DNA of 64,000 bases. Origin: Yoonia sp. (GTDB taxonomy: Bacteria > Pseudomonadota > Alphaproteobacteria > Rhodobacterales > Rhodobacteraceae). Shown here in pieces: positions 18,185-28,057 of this stretch. The notes below the pieces were generated by a model. The model saw only the letters and a program-made list of their open reading frames with translations, searched no databases and was not told where the DNA came from. The first letter of the stretch is position 1, and every line of letters starts with the position of its first letter. Position numbers and translations under genes: made by a program. The stretch lies in the NCBI RefSeq assembly GCF_014859355.1, contig NZ_JACUUJ010000010.1:1-64000 (forward strand), read 5' to 3'.

Positions 18185-19011
18185 CAGGCCTGCTCCAACA
18201 AAACGCCGGGGGCGTAGGCGATGAAAAATGGGTTTTCAAACCCTTTTTTGCCATAGCGTAGCGGCGTATGAGCATCAAAGCGCACCACATCCCCACCCGC
18301 ACCGACCAATACCGCGTGCCCTGCCGCCGTGTCCCATTCCATCGTGCGACCAAGGCGCGGATAGAGGTCCGCCTCGCCCGTTGCGACAAGGCAGAATTTC
18401 AGTGAAGACCCTGCGCTACGCAGATCATGGACAGCATATTTGCTGATATAATCGTCTGTTGCCTGATCACGATGCGATTTCGATGCCACCACCAACAGCG
18501 CATTGTTGTCAGGACGGCCCACCGCCAAAGGTTGCGTGGCGCCGATCGTATCCTTGGCAAAAGGCCCTGTTTCTTCGACCGCCTGACCATCCGCGTCTGT
18601 GTAGAACAAACGCGCTTTAGCCGGGGCATAAACGATCCCGCGCAGCGGCACCCCATCGACGACATAAGCAATATTGACGGTAAAATCCCCACGCCGGTTG
18701 ATGAATTCCTTGGTGCCATCCAGCGGATCAACAATCAGAAACGTGCTGACGGTCTGACCGTGCGATGCGGCCTGTTCTTCGGTAACCAAAGGTACATCGG
18801 GAAAGGCGGCGCGCAGGCCTGCGCTAATGATCGCGTCGGCGGCTTCATCTGCTGCGGTGACGGGGCTTGCATCGCTTTTCACGCGCACCTCAAAATCATC
18901 GGCGGCATATATTTCCATAATCTTGTCACCCGCCTGCAAGGCCAGATCGCGCATCACATTGGTCAGCTTGCCATAATCCATTTCACACATGCCTGTAACA
19001 AAGGTTATCAT
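18184..19011 (-). CDS. cysQ: 3'(2'),5'-bisphosphate nucleotidase CysQ
   Basis: A 275-residue inositol-monophosphatase-fold enzyme that hydrolyses PAP, the by-product of PAPS use. The metal-site motifs are VTEEQ, DPLDGTKEF and EWDTAAGHAVL. Starts at 19011, 18990 or 18981 are possible, and none has a strong ribosome site. Its place upstream of kdsB and near a glycan sulfotransferase operon fits removal of PAP made by sulfation, though it also serves sulfate assimilation. Confidence 0.94.
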   Translation of the reverse strand: MITFVTGMCEMDYGKLTNVMRDLALQAGDKIMEIYAADDFEVRVKSDASPVTAADEAADAIISAGLRAAFPDVPLVTEEQAASHGQTVSTFLIVDPLDGTKEFINRRGDFTVNIAYVVDGVPLRGIVYAPAKARLFYTDADGQAVEETGPFAKDTIGATQPLAVGRPDNNALLVVASKSHRDQATDDYISKYAVHDLRSAGSSLKFCLVATGEADLYPRLGRTMEWDTAAGHAVLVGAGGDVVRFDAHTPLRYGKKGFENPFFIAYAPGVLLEQA

Positions 19012-19110
19012 TTAAAAAACTGCTGCTTCCTTATGGTGGGGGATAGTGCAAACAGCAAGAAATTCATCATATTGCAGGCAAACTGCCAGATACGACCCAC
19101 TGGGAAAGAC

Positions 19111-19932
19111 ATGTTTCAATTTCCAACAAGAACCACACCGACGCGCGGCGCCTTTGGAATGATCGAACTGATCTATCATGCAACCGTCCGCGACATCCGC
19201 AAATCCCATCGTAACGCCATCGTGGGGTTGCTGATGAACATGGTGCAGGCGGTTGTTTTCGTGGCGGTATTCTTTTTATTGTTTCAGATTCTGGGCATGC
19301 GCGGATCAGCAATAAGGGGTGATTTTCTGCTTTACATCATGTCGGGCATTTTTCTTTATCTGACGCATATCAAGACGATGGGCGCAGTTTTACGGTCTGA
19401 AGGCCCAGCATCACCCATGATGCAGCACGCGCCCATGAACACGGTAATTGCGATCAGTGCTGCGGCCTGTTCCGCGCTTTACCTGCAAGTGTTGTCCATG
19501 TCGGTCATCATGATTGTTTATCACATCGCCTTTAACCCCATCACAATCGACGCCCCGACGGGGGCCATCGGGATGCTGCTGTTATCGTGGTTTTCAGGCG
19601 TGGCTGTCGGTGTGATCTTTCTTGCAATCAAACCCTGGGCGCCAGAACTTGTCACAATCGCATCAACGATCTATAGCCGCGCCAACATGATCGCGTCGGG
19701 CAAGATGTTTGTCGCCAATAGCCTGCCTGCCTATATGATCGCAATTTTTGACTGGAACCCGCTGTTTCACACAATCGACCAAATGCGGGGATTCATTTTT
19801 TTGCACTACAACCCACATTTCAGTTCTGTCAGCTATCCGGTTTATGTTTCGGTCATCTTGCTATTGATTGGTCTGATGGGTGAATTTTATACTCGTAAAA
19901 ACGCCTCGCTCAGCTGGTCAGCGGGGCGGTAG
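19111..19932 (+). CDS. ABC-2 type polysaccharide export permease (KpsM-like)
   Basis: A 273-residue membrane protein starting at ATG 19111 after GGGAAAG. A longer upstream frame is antisense to cysQ and is not used. About six membrane helices are seen, starting near residues 36, 71, 110, 146, 165 and 247. The sequence matches the KpsM/RkpT group that exports group 2 capsule across the inner membrane. The required ATPase (KpsT) and co-polymerase (KpsE) are not adjacent. The OPX lipoprotein at 2514-3836 could be part of the same machine. Divergent from cysQ-kdsB. Confidence 0.8.
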   Translation: MFQFPTRTTPTRGAFGMIELIYHATVRDIRKSHRNAIVGLLMNMVQAVVFVAVFFLLFQILGMRGSAIRGDFLLYIMSGIFLYLTHIKTMGAVLRSEGPASPMMQHAPMNTVIAISAAACSALYLQVLSMSVIMIVYHIAFNPITIDAPTGAIGMLLLSWFSGVAVGVIFLAIKPWAPELVTIASTIYSRANMIASGKMFVANSLPAYMIAIFDWNPLFHTIDQMRGFIFLHYNPHFSSVSYPVYVSVILLLIGLMGEFYTRKNASLSWSAGR

Positions 19933-19941
19933 AACAAAATC

Positions 19942-19968
19942 ACCACACCAAAGGTCATTTGATGTGGT
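19942..19968. terminator. Hairpin between convergent genes
   Basis: ACCACA-C-CAAA, loop GGTCA, then TTTG-A-TGTGGT gives a 10-pair stem with one mismatch. It sits 10 bases after the permease stop and 28 bases before the convergent gene's stop. U-tracts are weak on both sides (GATTTTG on the minus strand), so termination is likely but may be partial. Confidence 0.5.
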
Positions 19969-19995
19969 AATATCCCGCTGCAGTAATCGCCGTGG

Positions 19996-21039
19996 TCAGC
20001 CTTTGGCCAAAGTCAGCAGGCACGAAGACCGCAGCCTTGACGCATCCTTGGGCGCGCGCCCCCGGACAAGATCCGTCAAGGCTGTCGTTGCGCGATCCGA
20101 GACAAGGTAAGCATCAGCCGGAACAGCCGCTTCTGCAGGTGTGCGCACCGCCAGCAATGTTTCATATCCACCGATGATTTCAAAGGTCTGGATCATGCAC
20201 TGATAATCTTCTTCGCTGTCAGGGCAAATGTTGCACATGCGATCGACCACACCGACCCTTGGGTCCACCTCTGCCAGCCGTTTCAGGTGGGCATTCAAAG
20301 TCACAAGGTCGGCCGTCTCGGGCAGGCTGTTACCATGCCCCAGCATAACGGTGATCAGTTCGTTCAGACCGACCGAAAAGTTGCCACCAAGCCCCAACAC
20401 CCGTTCCAGCCGTTTCAGGGCCAATAGACCCGGCACCTTTTCTTGCCGTTCATCTGCCAGAAAATTGCTGATGTTGATTGTGCGGTTTTCGCCAGCAAAA
20501 TAGGCAACAACCCACGCCATGAACCCCGAGGTAGCTAGCCCGCCGTTATCGGCTGGCAGGGTTTGAACAAGGTTGAACTTGCCGTTGTTCACGGTGCGCC
20601 ATAGCACCAATTCTGCCATGGATTTTTCATTAACGCGTTGCAGGTCAAGTGCCGCATCAATCGGGTCAAGGTTGGCTTCATACCAGAACAACGCGTCACC
20701 CAAGGCTGCTTTGTCAGCGTCACTGAACGTCAGTAGCCAATTAACCGTTGATCCATCCGCCGCATCAGCACGCAGCAGCGCCGCACGTTCGGTTCGGCTC
20801 AGCCCCAGCAGATAATCGGAATAACCACCAGGGATGGTATCCCGGTCAACCTGGCCAAGGATCAGTTGCGCGGTAATGTCGCCTGCTTTTGCATCATTGG
20901 CCAAGGCTGGCAAACTGGCCGCATCGTTACCGGTCAACCACAGAGCAACCGCATCCGACACCTCGGCTGATTGGGCGCTGGCCAACCCGACGAGGGAAAA
21001 CCAGGCTATGCCCGCCGCAATCAATTTCTTTTTCATCAT
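19996..21039 (-). CDS. Exported protein of unknown function, partner of the PBP-OmpA protein
   Basis: A 347-residue protein from ATG 21039 (or 21036), preceded by AGAGGAAG. It has a clear signal peptide (MMKKKLIAAGIAWFSLVGLASA). The mature part is alpha-helical. Its first helices (LANDAKAGDITAQLILGQ) recall a degenerate Sel1/TPR-like repeat, but I do not recognise a family. Four cysteines cluster near the C-terminus (CNIC, then C and C), which could form disulfides. It starts 31 bases after the stop of the upstream PBP-OmpA gene, so the two are very likely one operon and work together in the periplasm. Confidence 0.8.
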   Translation of the reverse strand: MMKKKLIAAGIAWFSLVGLASAQSAEVSDAVALWLTGNDAASLPALANDAKAGDITAQLILGQVDRDTIPGGYSDYLLGLSRTERAALLRADAADGSTVNWLLTFSDADKAALGDALFWYEANLDPIDAALDLQRVNEKSMAELVLWRTVNNGKFNLVQTLPADNGGLATSGFMAWVVAYFAGENRTINISNFLADERQEKVPGLLALKRLERVLGLGGNFSVGLNELITVMLGHGNSLPETADLVTLNAHLKRLAEVDPRVGVVDRMCNICPDSEEDYQCMIQTFEIIGGYETLLAVRTPAEAAVPADAYLVSDRATTALTDLVRGRAPKDASRLRSSCLLTLAKG

Positions 21040-21070
21040 CAATCTTCCTCTGCGTTCTGACATTCTGGCT

Positions 21071-22666
21071 TCAGCGGGACTCGACCACGATGTCACGCAA
21101 CCAGACTTCGACACGCCGGTTGATGCGGCGGCCATTGGCCGTTTCGTTGCAGCTTAGCGGGGAAATTTCGCCAAATCCCAGCACAGAAATAGGAAGATCA
21201 TCCAACGTGCCCGGCGCAGCTGCGGCGACCAGTGCCTCGCGCACTTGTTCGGCGCGTCTTTCGCTGAGCGCGACATTTGAGGCCCCGCTCCCGATTGCAT
21301 CGGTATATCCGATCAGCAACAATTCCTTGTTCGTGATGTCACCAGTGGCAATCAGATTAGCAAGGCGTTTGATGTCATCCTGCGCACGCGCATCCAGTTG
21401 CGCAGAGCCAAGCGCGAAGCGGAATGTGATAGACGACCGGTCAGCGGCGCTCAGGGCTTCCGTCATGTTGCGCAATTCCGGCAGGGTTGCTTCGACATCG
21501 CGCGTCAGGATGGATGCCAGATACCGCAGACCCTGTTCGTTGTTTGACTGGAAAGAAACGCCCAGATCAACAAATCCCGCATCACTGACGACACCTTGCG
21601 CAGCCGATGTTTCAAGAAATTGCATAAAGCGTGCCAATTGCGCTGGTGCTTCCTTGTTGCCTGAATAGGCATAAAGGCGGCGGCTCAATGGGTATTCCTC
21701 TGCCTTGATGGTGAACGGGGTTGCCTCGACCTGGATTCCGCAAACGCCGCGGATAGCGAGGGTTTTAACGTCGCCGGCATAGGCAAGGCTGGTGACACCA
21801 ATCCCAAGAGGATCAGCTGCAACCGCGCGCGCCACATCTGCATCTGTGGCAACCAAGACGGCATTTGGCGAAATGCCAAGCCCCGCTGGCGCCATGACCA
21901 ATTCGTTGAGAACGACAGCGGTGCCGCTGTCCGGAGCGCGCACATACATGTTGATGCGGGACGACGTGCCGCCAACCTGTGCCCAGTTCGTGACTTCTCC
22001 GGCAAATATGCGCGCCAGATCAGCTTCGGAAATCGCACGCACAGGGTTTGATGGTGATGCGACGGCAACCAGACCATCCAAAGCAAAGATTGTTTGTTGC
22101 GCTTCAATTGTCGGATCACCCTGCCCGGCGCGGGAAAACGCGCTGCGTTCAGCAGCGGACACTGCCCGTGTCGCAACCGCCAGCGCGGCATTGCCAGCGG
22201 CCACATCTGCAATCGCCTTTGTCGATCCGACCGGTGCAAGCGTCACAAACGCGGCATCGCGCGCGGCTTCGTCTTGCACGGTGATTGTCACGGCATCACC
22301 GTTTTGATCCGTCACATTGGCCGTGCCGCCTAAATCGGTGCTGAACGCCGTGATCAGGTTTTCAAAAACACCCCCAACCAGATTGGGCGAACCGGCAATC
22401 GTGAAGACATCAGGCGTCGCATCAACAACAGGACAGGCCGCACCGTCACAGCTTACCTGAAAGGCGTTCACCTCCAACTGACCAAACAGCGTGTCAATCA
22501 CATAGACCGATCCATCATAAGAAACGAAATCACCGCGTAGTGTAATCGTTCCATCCAGACTGGACAGTGTCACCTCTTCTGCATAGATCGGGCTCGCCGC
22601 AAGAAGGCATGCACCCAAACCCATCGCGCGCATTGCGGGCCAACGGGAAACAAATGTATTCTTCAT
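21071..22666 (-). CDS. Periplasmic phosphate-binding-like protein fused to an OmpA C-terminal domain
   Basis: A 531-residue protein with a signal peptide ending at PIYAEE. An N-terminal stretch of about 80 residues has two cysteines (CDGAAC). Next comes a type 2 periplasmic binding fold of the PstS kind (APVGSTKAIADVAAG, IFAGEVTNWAQVGG, YVRAPDSGTAVVLNE). The last 125 residues are an OmpA-type peptidoglycan-binding domain (FALGSAQLD, IGYTDAIG, NVALSERRAEQV, GRRINRRVEVW). No pst transport genes lie nearby, so it is more likely an anchored sensor or structural protein than a transporter part. It is the first gene of a two-gene operon. Confidence 0.87.
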   Translation of the reverse strand: MKNTFVSRWPAMRAMGLGACLLAASPIYAEEVTLSSLDGTITLRGDFVSYDGSVYVIDTLFGQLEVNAFQVSCDGAACPVVDATPDVFTIAGSPNLVGGVFENLITAFSTDLGGTANVTDQNGDAVTITVQDEAARDAAFVTLAPVGSTKAIADVAAGNAALAVATRAVSAAERSAFSRAGQGDPTIEAQQTIFALDGLVAVASPSNPVRAISEADLARIFAGEVTNWAQVGGTSSRINMYVRAPDSGTAVVLNELVMAPAGLGISPNAVLVATDADVARAVAADPLGIGVTSLAYAGDVKTLAIRGVCGIQVEATPFTIKAEEYPLSRRLYAYSGNKEAPAQLARFMQFLETSAAQGVVSDAGFVDLGVSFQSNNEQGLRYLASILTRDVEATLPELRNMTEALSAADRSSITFRFALGSAQLDARAQDDIKRLANLIATGDITNKELLLIGYTDAIGSGASNVALSERRAEQVREALVAAAAPGTLDDLPISVLGFGEISPLSCNETANGRRINRRVEVWLRDIVVESR

Positions 22667-22909
22667 TTTTCTTTTTTACTCCGATTTTTCTATACCTGAA
22701 CACGCAGGACAAGAGGGACGACAGCTTTACTGTTGCTGATCCTTGTTCAAAGCCAAGAATGGGCCGAAATTAGTTCATTTTTATGGCAATGTTGTTGATC
22801 GGACGAAACTGCACTCTCTCCAGACCCATGCACGCTGTCACGGCCACATCGCTGCGCATGTCATCGCTGCAAAAGCGATATTTTTGCGATCTTCCTTGAA
22901 AGGCGGCGG

Positions 22910-22938
22910 TTGCAGGCCCCAGATACGCTCCCTATATA
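22910..22938 (+). promoter_or_regulatory. Heat-shock (RpoH-type) promoter of dnaK
   Basis: TTGCAG (22910-22915), a 14-base spacer, then CCCTATATA (22930-22938) match the sigma-32 pattern of a TTG-containing -35 box and a CCC-AT-rich -10 box. It lies about 110 bases before the dnaK start, in an otherwise empty 382-base region. No CIRCE inverted repeat was seen. Confidence 0.7.
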
Positions 22939-23048
22939 CGCCTAGATTAACGATCAGTGGCTAAACCCTGATCTGACTCATGAAACTGGCGCGGGTGCCA
23001 AAACGGGTTCGCGTCGCTCAAACTGCCTGAACTAGAGGGATTTGAAAA

Positions 23049-24950
<1,902 letters not shown>

Positions 24951-24973
24951 GGCTTCCGCCTGCTAAGGAAACG

Positions 24974-25001
24974 GACCGACCCAAGCACGGGTCGGTCTTT
25001 T
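24974..25001 (+). terminator. Terminator hairpin between dnaK and dnaJ
   Basis: GACCGACCC (24974-24982), loop AAGCAC, and GGGTCGGTC (24989-24997) form a perfect 9-pair stem followed by TTTT. It would let part of the dnaK transcription stop before dnaJ, lowering DnaJ output relative to DnaK. Confidence 0.85.
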
Positions 25002-25025
25002 CCGTTCCCAAGGGGAAAAGACAAC

Positions 25026-26168
25026 ATGGCAAAACGTGACTATTACGACGTACTGGGCATCGCCAAAGGGGCGGACGCTGCCGAGATCAAGAAAGCCTAT
25101 CGTCAAAAGGCGAAAGAGCTGCACCCGGACCGCAATTCCGACAATCCCAAAGCCGAAGCTCAGTTCAAGGAAGCCAACGAAGCCTACGAGGTTTTGAAGG
25201 ATGCCGATAAAAAGGCAGCTTACGACCGTTACGGGCATGCTGCGTTTGAAAACGGTATGGGCGGCGGCGGTGGGCCGCGTGGTGGTGGGCATGGCGATTT
25301 TGCCAGTGCCTTTTCCGATGTCTTTGACGATTTGTTCGGGGATTTCATGGGCGGGCGCGGCGGCGCGCGGCGTGGTAGCGCACAGCGCGGAAACGATCTG
25401 CGTTACAATCTGCGCATCAACCTTGAAGATGCCTATTCTGGCCTGCAAAAAACCATCACAGTGCCAACCGCCGTCAGCTGTGGTGCCTGCAACGGAACCG
25501 GGGCTGAAGGTGGGTCAGAACCGCAGACCTGCCCCACCTGTGCTGGCATGGGCAAGGTACGAGCGCAGCAAGGTTTCTTTACCGTCGAACGCACTTGTCC
25601 CACCTGTTCCGGTGCAGGCCAGACCATCAAGAACCCCTGCCAAAGCTGCCATGGCACAGGTCGTGTGGAAAAGGAAAAATCGCTTTCCGTCAACATCCCT
25701 GCCGGCGTTGAAACCGGAACACGCATCCGCCTTGCGGGCGAAGGCGAGGCCGGGATGCGCGGCGGACCTGCGGGTGATCTGTATATCTTTATCGAAGTGC
25801 GCGATCATGCATTGTTCGAACGCGATGGCACAAATCTGTTCTGCCGCGTGCCCGTATCCATCGCAACAGCGGCTCTGGGTGGCGAAATCGAGGTGCCGAC
25901 AATTGACGGTGGGCGCAGTCGGGTAAAAGTGCCCGAAGGGTCGCAATCAGGCCGACAAATGCGTCTGCGTAGCAAGGGCATGCCCGCCCTGCGCGGCGGC
26001 GGCGCGGGGGATATGTTCATCGAGCTCGTTGTTGAAACGCCAGTCAAACTGACCGCACGCCAGCGCGAAATTTTGCGTGAATTCGACAGCCTGAGCGAAG
26101 ACAACAATCCTGCCGGCAGCAGCTTTTTCAAATCAGTGAAGAACTTTTGGGATTCAATGAAAAGCTGA
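25026..26168 (+). CDS. dnaJ: Co-chaperone DnaJ (Hsp40, type A)
   Basis: A 380-residue protein with a J domain including HPD at residues 33-35, a Gly/Phe-rich linker ([16 protein letters not shown]), and four CXXCXGXG zinc repeats ([32 protein letters not shown]). Two C-terminal peptide-binding domains follow. It stimulates the DnaK ATPase and delivers substrates. The ribosome site is AAGGGGAAAAG. A terminator hairpin follows the stop. Confidence 0.99.
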   Translation: MAKRDYYDVLGIAKGADAAEIKKAYRQKAKELHPDRNSDNPKAEAQFKEANEAYEVLKDADKKAAYDRYGHAAFENGMGGGGGPRGGGHGDFASAFSDVFDDLFGDFMGGRGGARRGSAQRGNDLRYNLRINLEDAYSGLQKTITVPTAVSCGACNGTGAEGGSEPQTCPTCAGMGKVRAQQGFFTVERTCPTCSGAGQTIKNPCQSCHGTGRVEKEKSLSVNIPAGVETGTRIRLAGEGEAGMRGGPAGDLYIFIEVRDHALFERDGTNLFCRVPVSIATAALGGEIEVPTIDGGRSRVKVPEGSQSGRQMRLRSKGMPALRGGGAGDMFIELVVETPVKLTARQREILREFDSLSEDNNPAGSSFFKSVKNFWDSMKS

Positions 26169-26172
26169 AGTT

Positions 26173-26194
26173 AACCAGCTTTTAACTGGTTTTT
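26173..26194 (+). terminator. Terminator after dnaJ
   Basis: AACCAG (26173-26178), a 7-base loop and CTGGTT (26186-26191) are followed by TTT. A short but well-placed stem ends the dnaK-dnaJ transcript just ahead of radC. Confidence 0.6.
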
Positions 26195-26209
26195 GTGCAA
26201 AGTGAGTCC

Positions 26210-26968
26210 ATGACAAGCTTTGCCGAAAACCGGTCCCTTTTTTCTGATGTTGACGACGTCACCACGGTTTTGGCGTTGCCTGATGGGCGCACGCCATCGT
26301 ATATGCGTGATCACCGCAAGCGATTGCGCGAACGGTTCATGGCGGGCGGTGCCAACGCTGTGCCAGATTATGAATTGCTGGAACTGGTCCTGTTTCGTGC
26401 CATCCCCCGCCAAGACGTCAAACCGCTGGTGCGAGACCTGATTGATACTTTTGGTGATTTCAATCGTGTCCTTTCTGCTCCCTTGGCACAGCTCATGCGC
26501 ATCAAGGGGGTTGGCGATGCTGTCGCGCTAGAAATCAAGATTGTCGAGGCCGCAGCACATCGGCTGGCACGAGCAAAGGTGATGCAGCGGCATGTCGTGT
26601 CCAGTTGGGCTGCCTTGCTGGATTACTGTCATACGGTCATGGCCCACCGCGACACCGAACAGTTCCGAGTGCTGTATCTGGATACTAAGAACGTGCTGAT
26701 CGCTGACGAAGAACAAGGCAAAGGCACGCTGGACCATGTGCCCGTCTACCCAAGAGAAGTTGTAAAGCGCGCGTTGGAACTGAATGCGGCGTCTCTCATC
26801 CTTGTCCACAATCACCCTTCTGGCGATCCAACGCCGTCTGACATGGATATTGCGATGACGCAGCAAATTACACTGGCTGCGCAGGCGTTGAACATCACCG
26901 TTCATGACCATCTCATCATCGGAAAATCTTGCGAAATCAGCTTTCGGGCAGAAGGCCTGTTTGCCTAG
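26210..26968 (+). CDS. radC: RadC family JAB/MPN-domain protein
   Basis: A 252-residue protein from ATG 26210; an in-frame GTG at 26195 is also possible. It has an N-terminal helix-hairpin-helix region (LMRIKGVGDAVALEIK) and a C-terminal MPN metalloprotease-like domain with the HNHPSGDPTPSD metal motif. Despite its name, a DNA-repair role is not established, and the reaction is unknown. It shares CTAG (26965-26968) with the convergent gene's stop. Confidence 0.93.
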   Translation: MTSFAENRSLFSDVDDVTTVLALPDGRTPSYMRDHRKRLRERFMAGGANAVPDYELLELVLFRAIPRQDVKPLVRDLIDTFGDFNRVLSAPLAQLMRIKGVGDAVALEIKIVEAAAHRLARAKVMQRHVVSSWAALLDYCHTVMAHRDTEQFRVLYLDTKNVLIADEEQGKGTLDHVPVYPREVVKRALELNAASLILVHNHPSGDPTPSDMDIAMTQQITLAAQALNITVHDHLIIGKSCEISFRAEGLFA

Positions 26969-27963
26969 CGCGCCGCCAGTTTCACTTCCTGAAACATGTG
27001 AGGCATCAACAGAGTCCGCCCTTGCGCAGCACAGCTTGGCACCGGGATTCGCAAATCATGCGACATTTCCTGCCGGCCATTCACTATCTGGATCGCCGTT
27101 GCGTTCACCTTGCGCCCACAGTTATCCGGCCTGACGAATATTCCAACATTCAACGAAATCTCATCAACCCGGTTCATCAACCCGGATGGAAAAGTGTAAA
27201 TTTCAGCAATATATGGAACATCTGCATCGGCCGTGCCAAGCCGCGTGATATATCCATGTTCGCCCCCCATGATCCGTTCCGCCGCAGATGTTGTGGCAGA
27301 CCAGATATGCCCGGGGTCACCCACTTTCGCGCCAAATTCCAGTGCATGCAGTTGCAAAATGTTATCGCCCTGCCATTGCAGAACTGCACGGTCATATAAA
27401 ATCGCCTCCGGCACCTTTACTATCAGGCTGGCAACTTCCAGATTTTGGAATGAAACTGAAAACTGCGCATCGGCTGCCAGAGCAGGAACCAGCAAGGTTG
27501 CCCGTCCCGCAGCATCCGTTTTAGCGGAAAAAACAAGCCCCTGATGACGCAACACAAAATACGCATTACGCTGGCATTCTGCTGACAAATCAAGGTTGAC
27601 CATGGCTGCATTGGTCGTTGATCCGGTCAGCGTTATAGCACAATTACCGGATGGCATCGCCTGAACAACCCCCATAAGTGGCACAGCCTGTTCACGATAG
27701 GTTGCATCGATCGCTGTAACTTTCTGGACGTTCTTCCAGTAATCGGGTGGCGCTGTTGCAACATCCGGCACACCAAAAACAGAATCATTTTTGGCGCTGC
27801 TTACCACCATCGTGCTGGTCACAGTCGTTGTATAATCGATATTTATTTCTCTGGTGCCTGCCATACCAGACCGCGCAAATTGCAGCGAAACGACAAAAGC
27901 GACAACGACAGCAACCGTTGCCAAAACAGTCTTTAAGGTCGTTTTTTCAGGCATGGCCGCCAT
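26965..27963 (-). CDS. Conserved-looking exported or membrane-anchored protein of unknown function
   Basis: A 332-residue protein. A basic start (MPEKTTLK) and one hydrophobic segment (TVLATVAVVVAFVVSLQFA) form a signal anchor or signal peptide; the second ATG at 27954 is an equally good start. The rest is rich in beta-type and acidic segments with five scattered cysteines (GNC, AEC, DNC, PSC). Paired disulfides in the periplasm are plausible. It lies 94 bases downstream of secA on the same strand and may share its transcript. An inverted repeat TCACGT-CTTA-ACGTGA (27992-28007) lies just upstream. I do not recognise the family. Confidence 0.75.
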   Translation of the reverse strand: MAAMPEKTTLKTVLATVAVVVAFVVSLQFARSGMAGTREINIDYTTTVTSTMVVSSAKNDSVFGVPDVATAPPDYWKNVQKVTAIDATYREQAVPLMGVVQAMPSGNCAITLTGSTTNAAMVNLDLSAECQRNAYFVLRHQGLVFSAKTDAAGRATLLVPALAADAQFSVSFQNLEVASLIVKVPEAILYDRAVLQWQGDNILQLHALEFGAKVGDPGHIWSATTSAAERIMGGEHGYITRLGTADADVPYIAEIYTFPSGLMNRVDEISLNVGIFVRPDNCGRKVNATAIQIVNGRQEMSHDLRIPVPSCAAQGRTLLMPHMFQEVKLAAR

Positions 27964-28057
27964 TCTTGCATGATTTAATCCTGCATGATGATCACGTCTT
28001 AACGTGACCAGACAAAGGCCGCAGGATGATCTTGCTATGTCGGGATCATGTCAGATT

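Noticed and set aside
18427-19110. In-frame upstream extension of the KpsM-like permease
   Set aside because: The extension is antisense to cysQ and not membrane-like; ATG 19111 has its own ribosome site.
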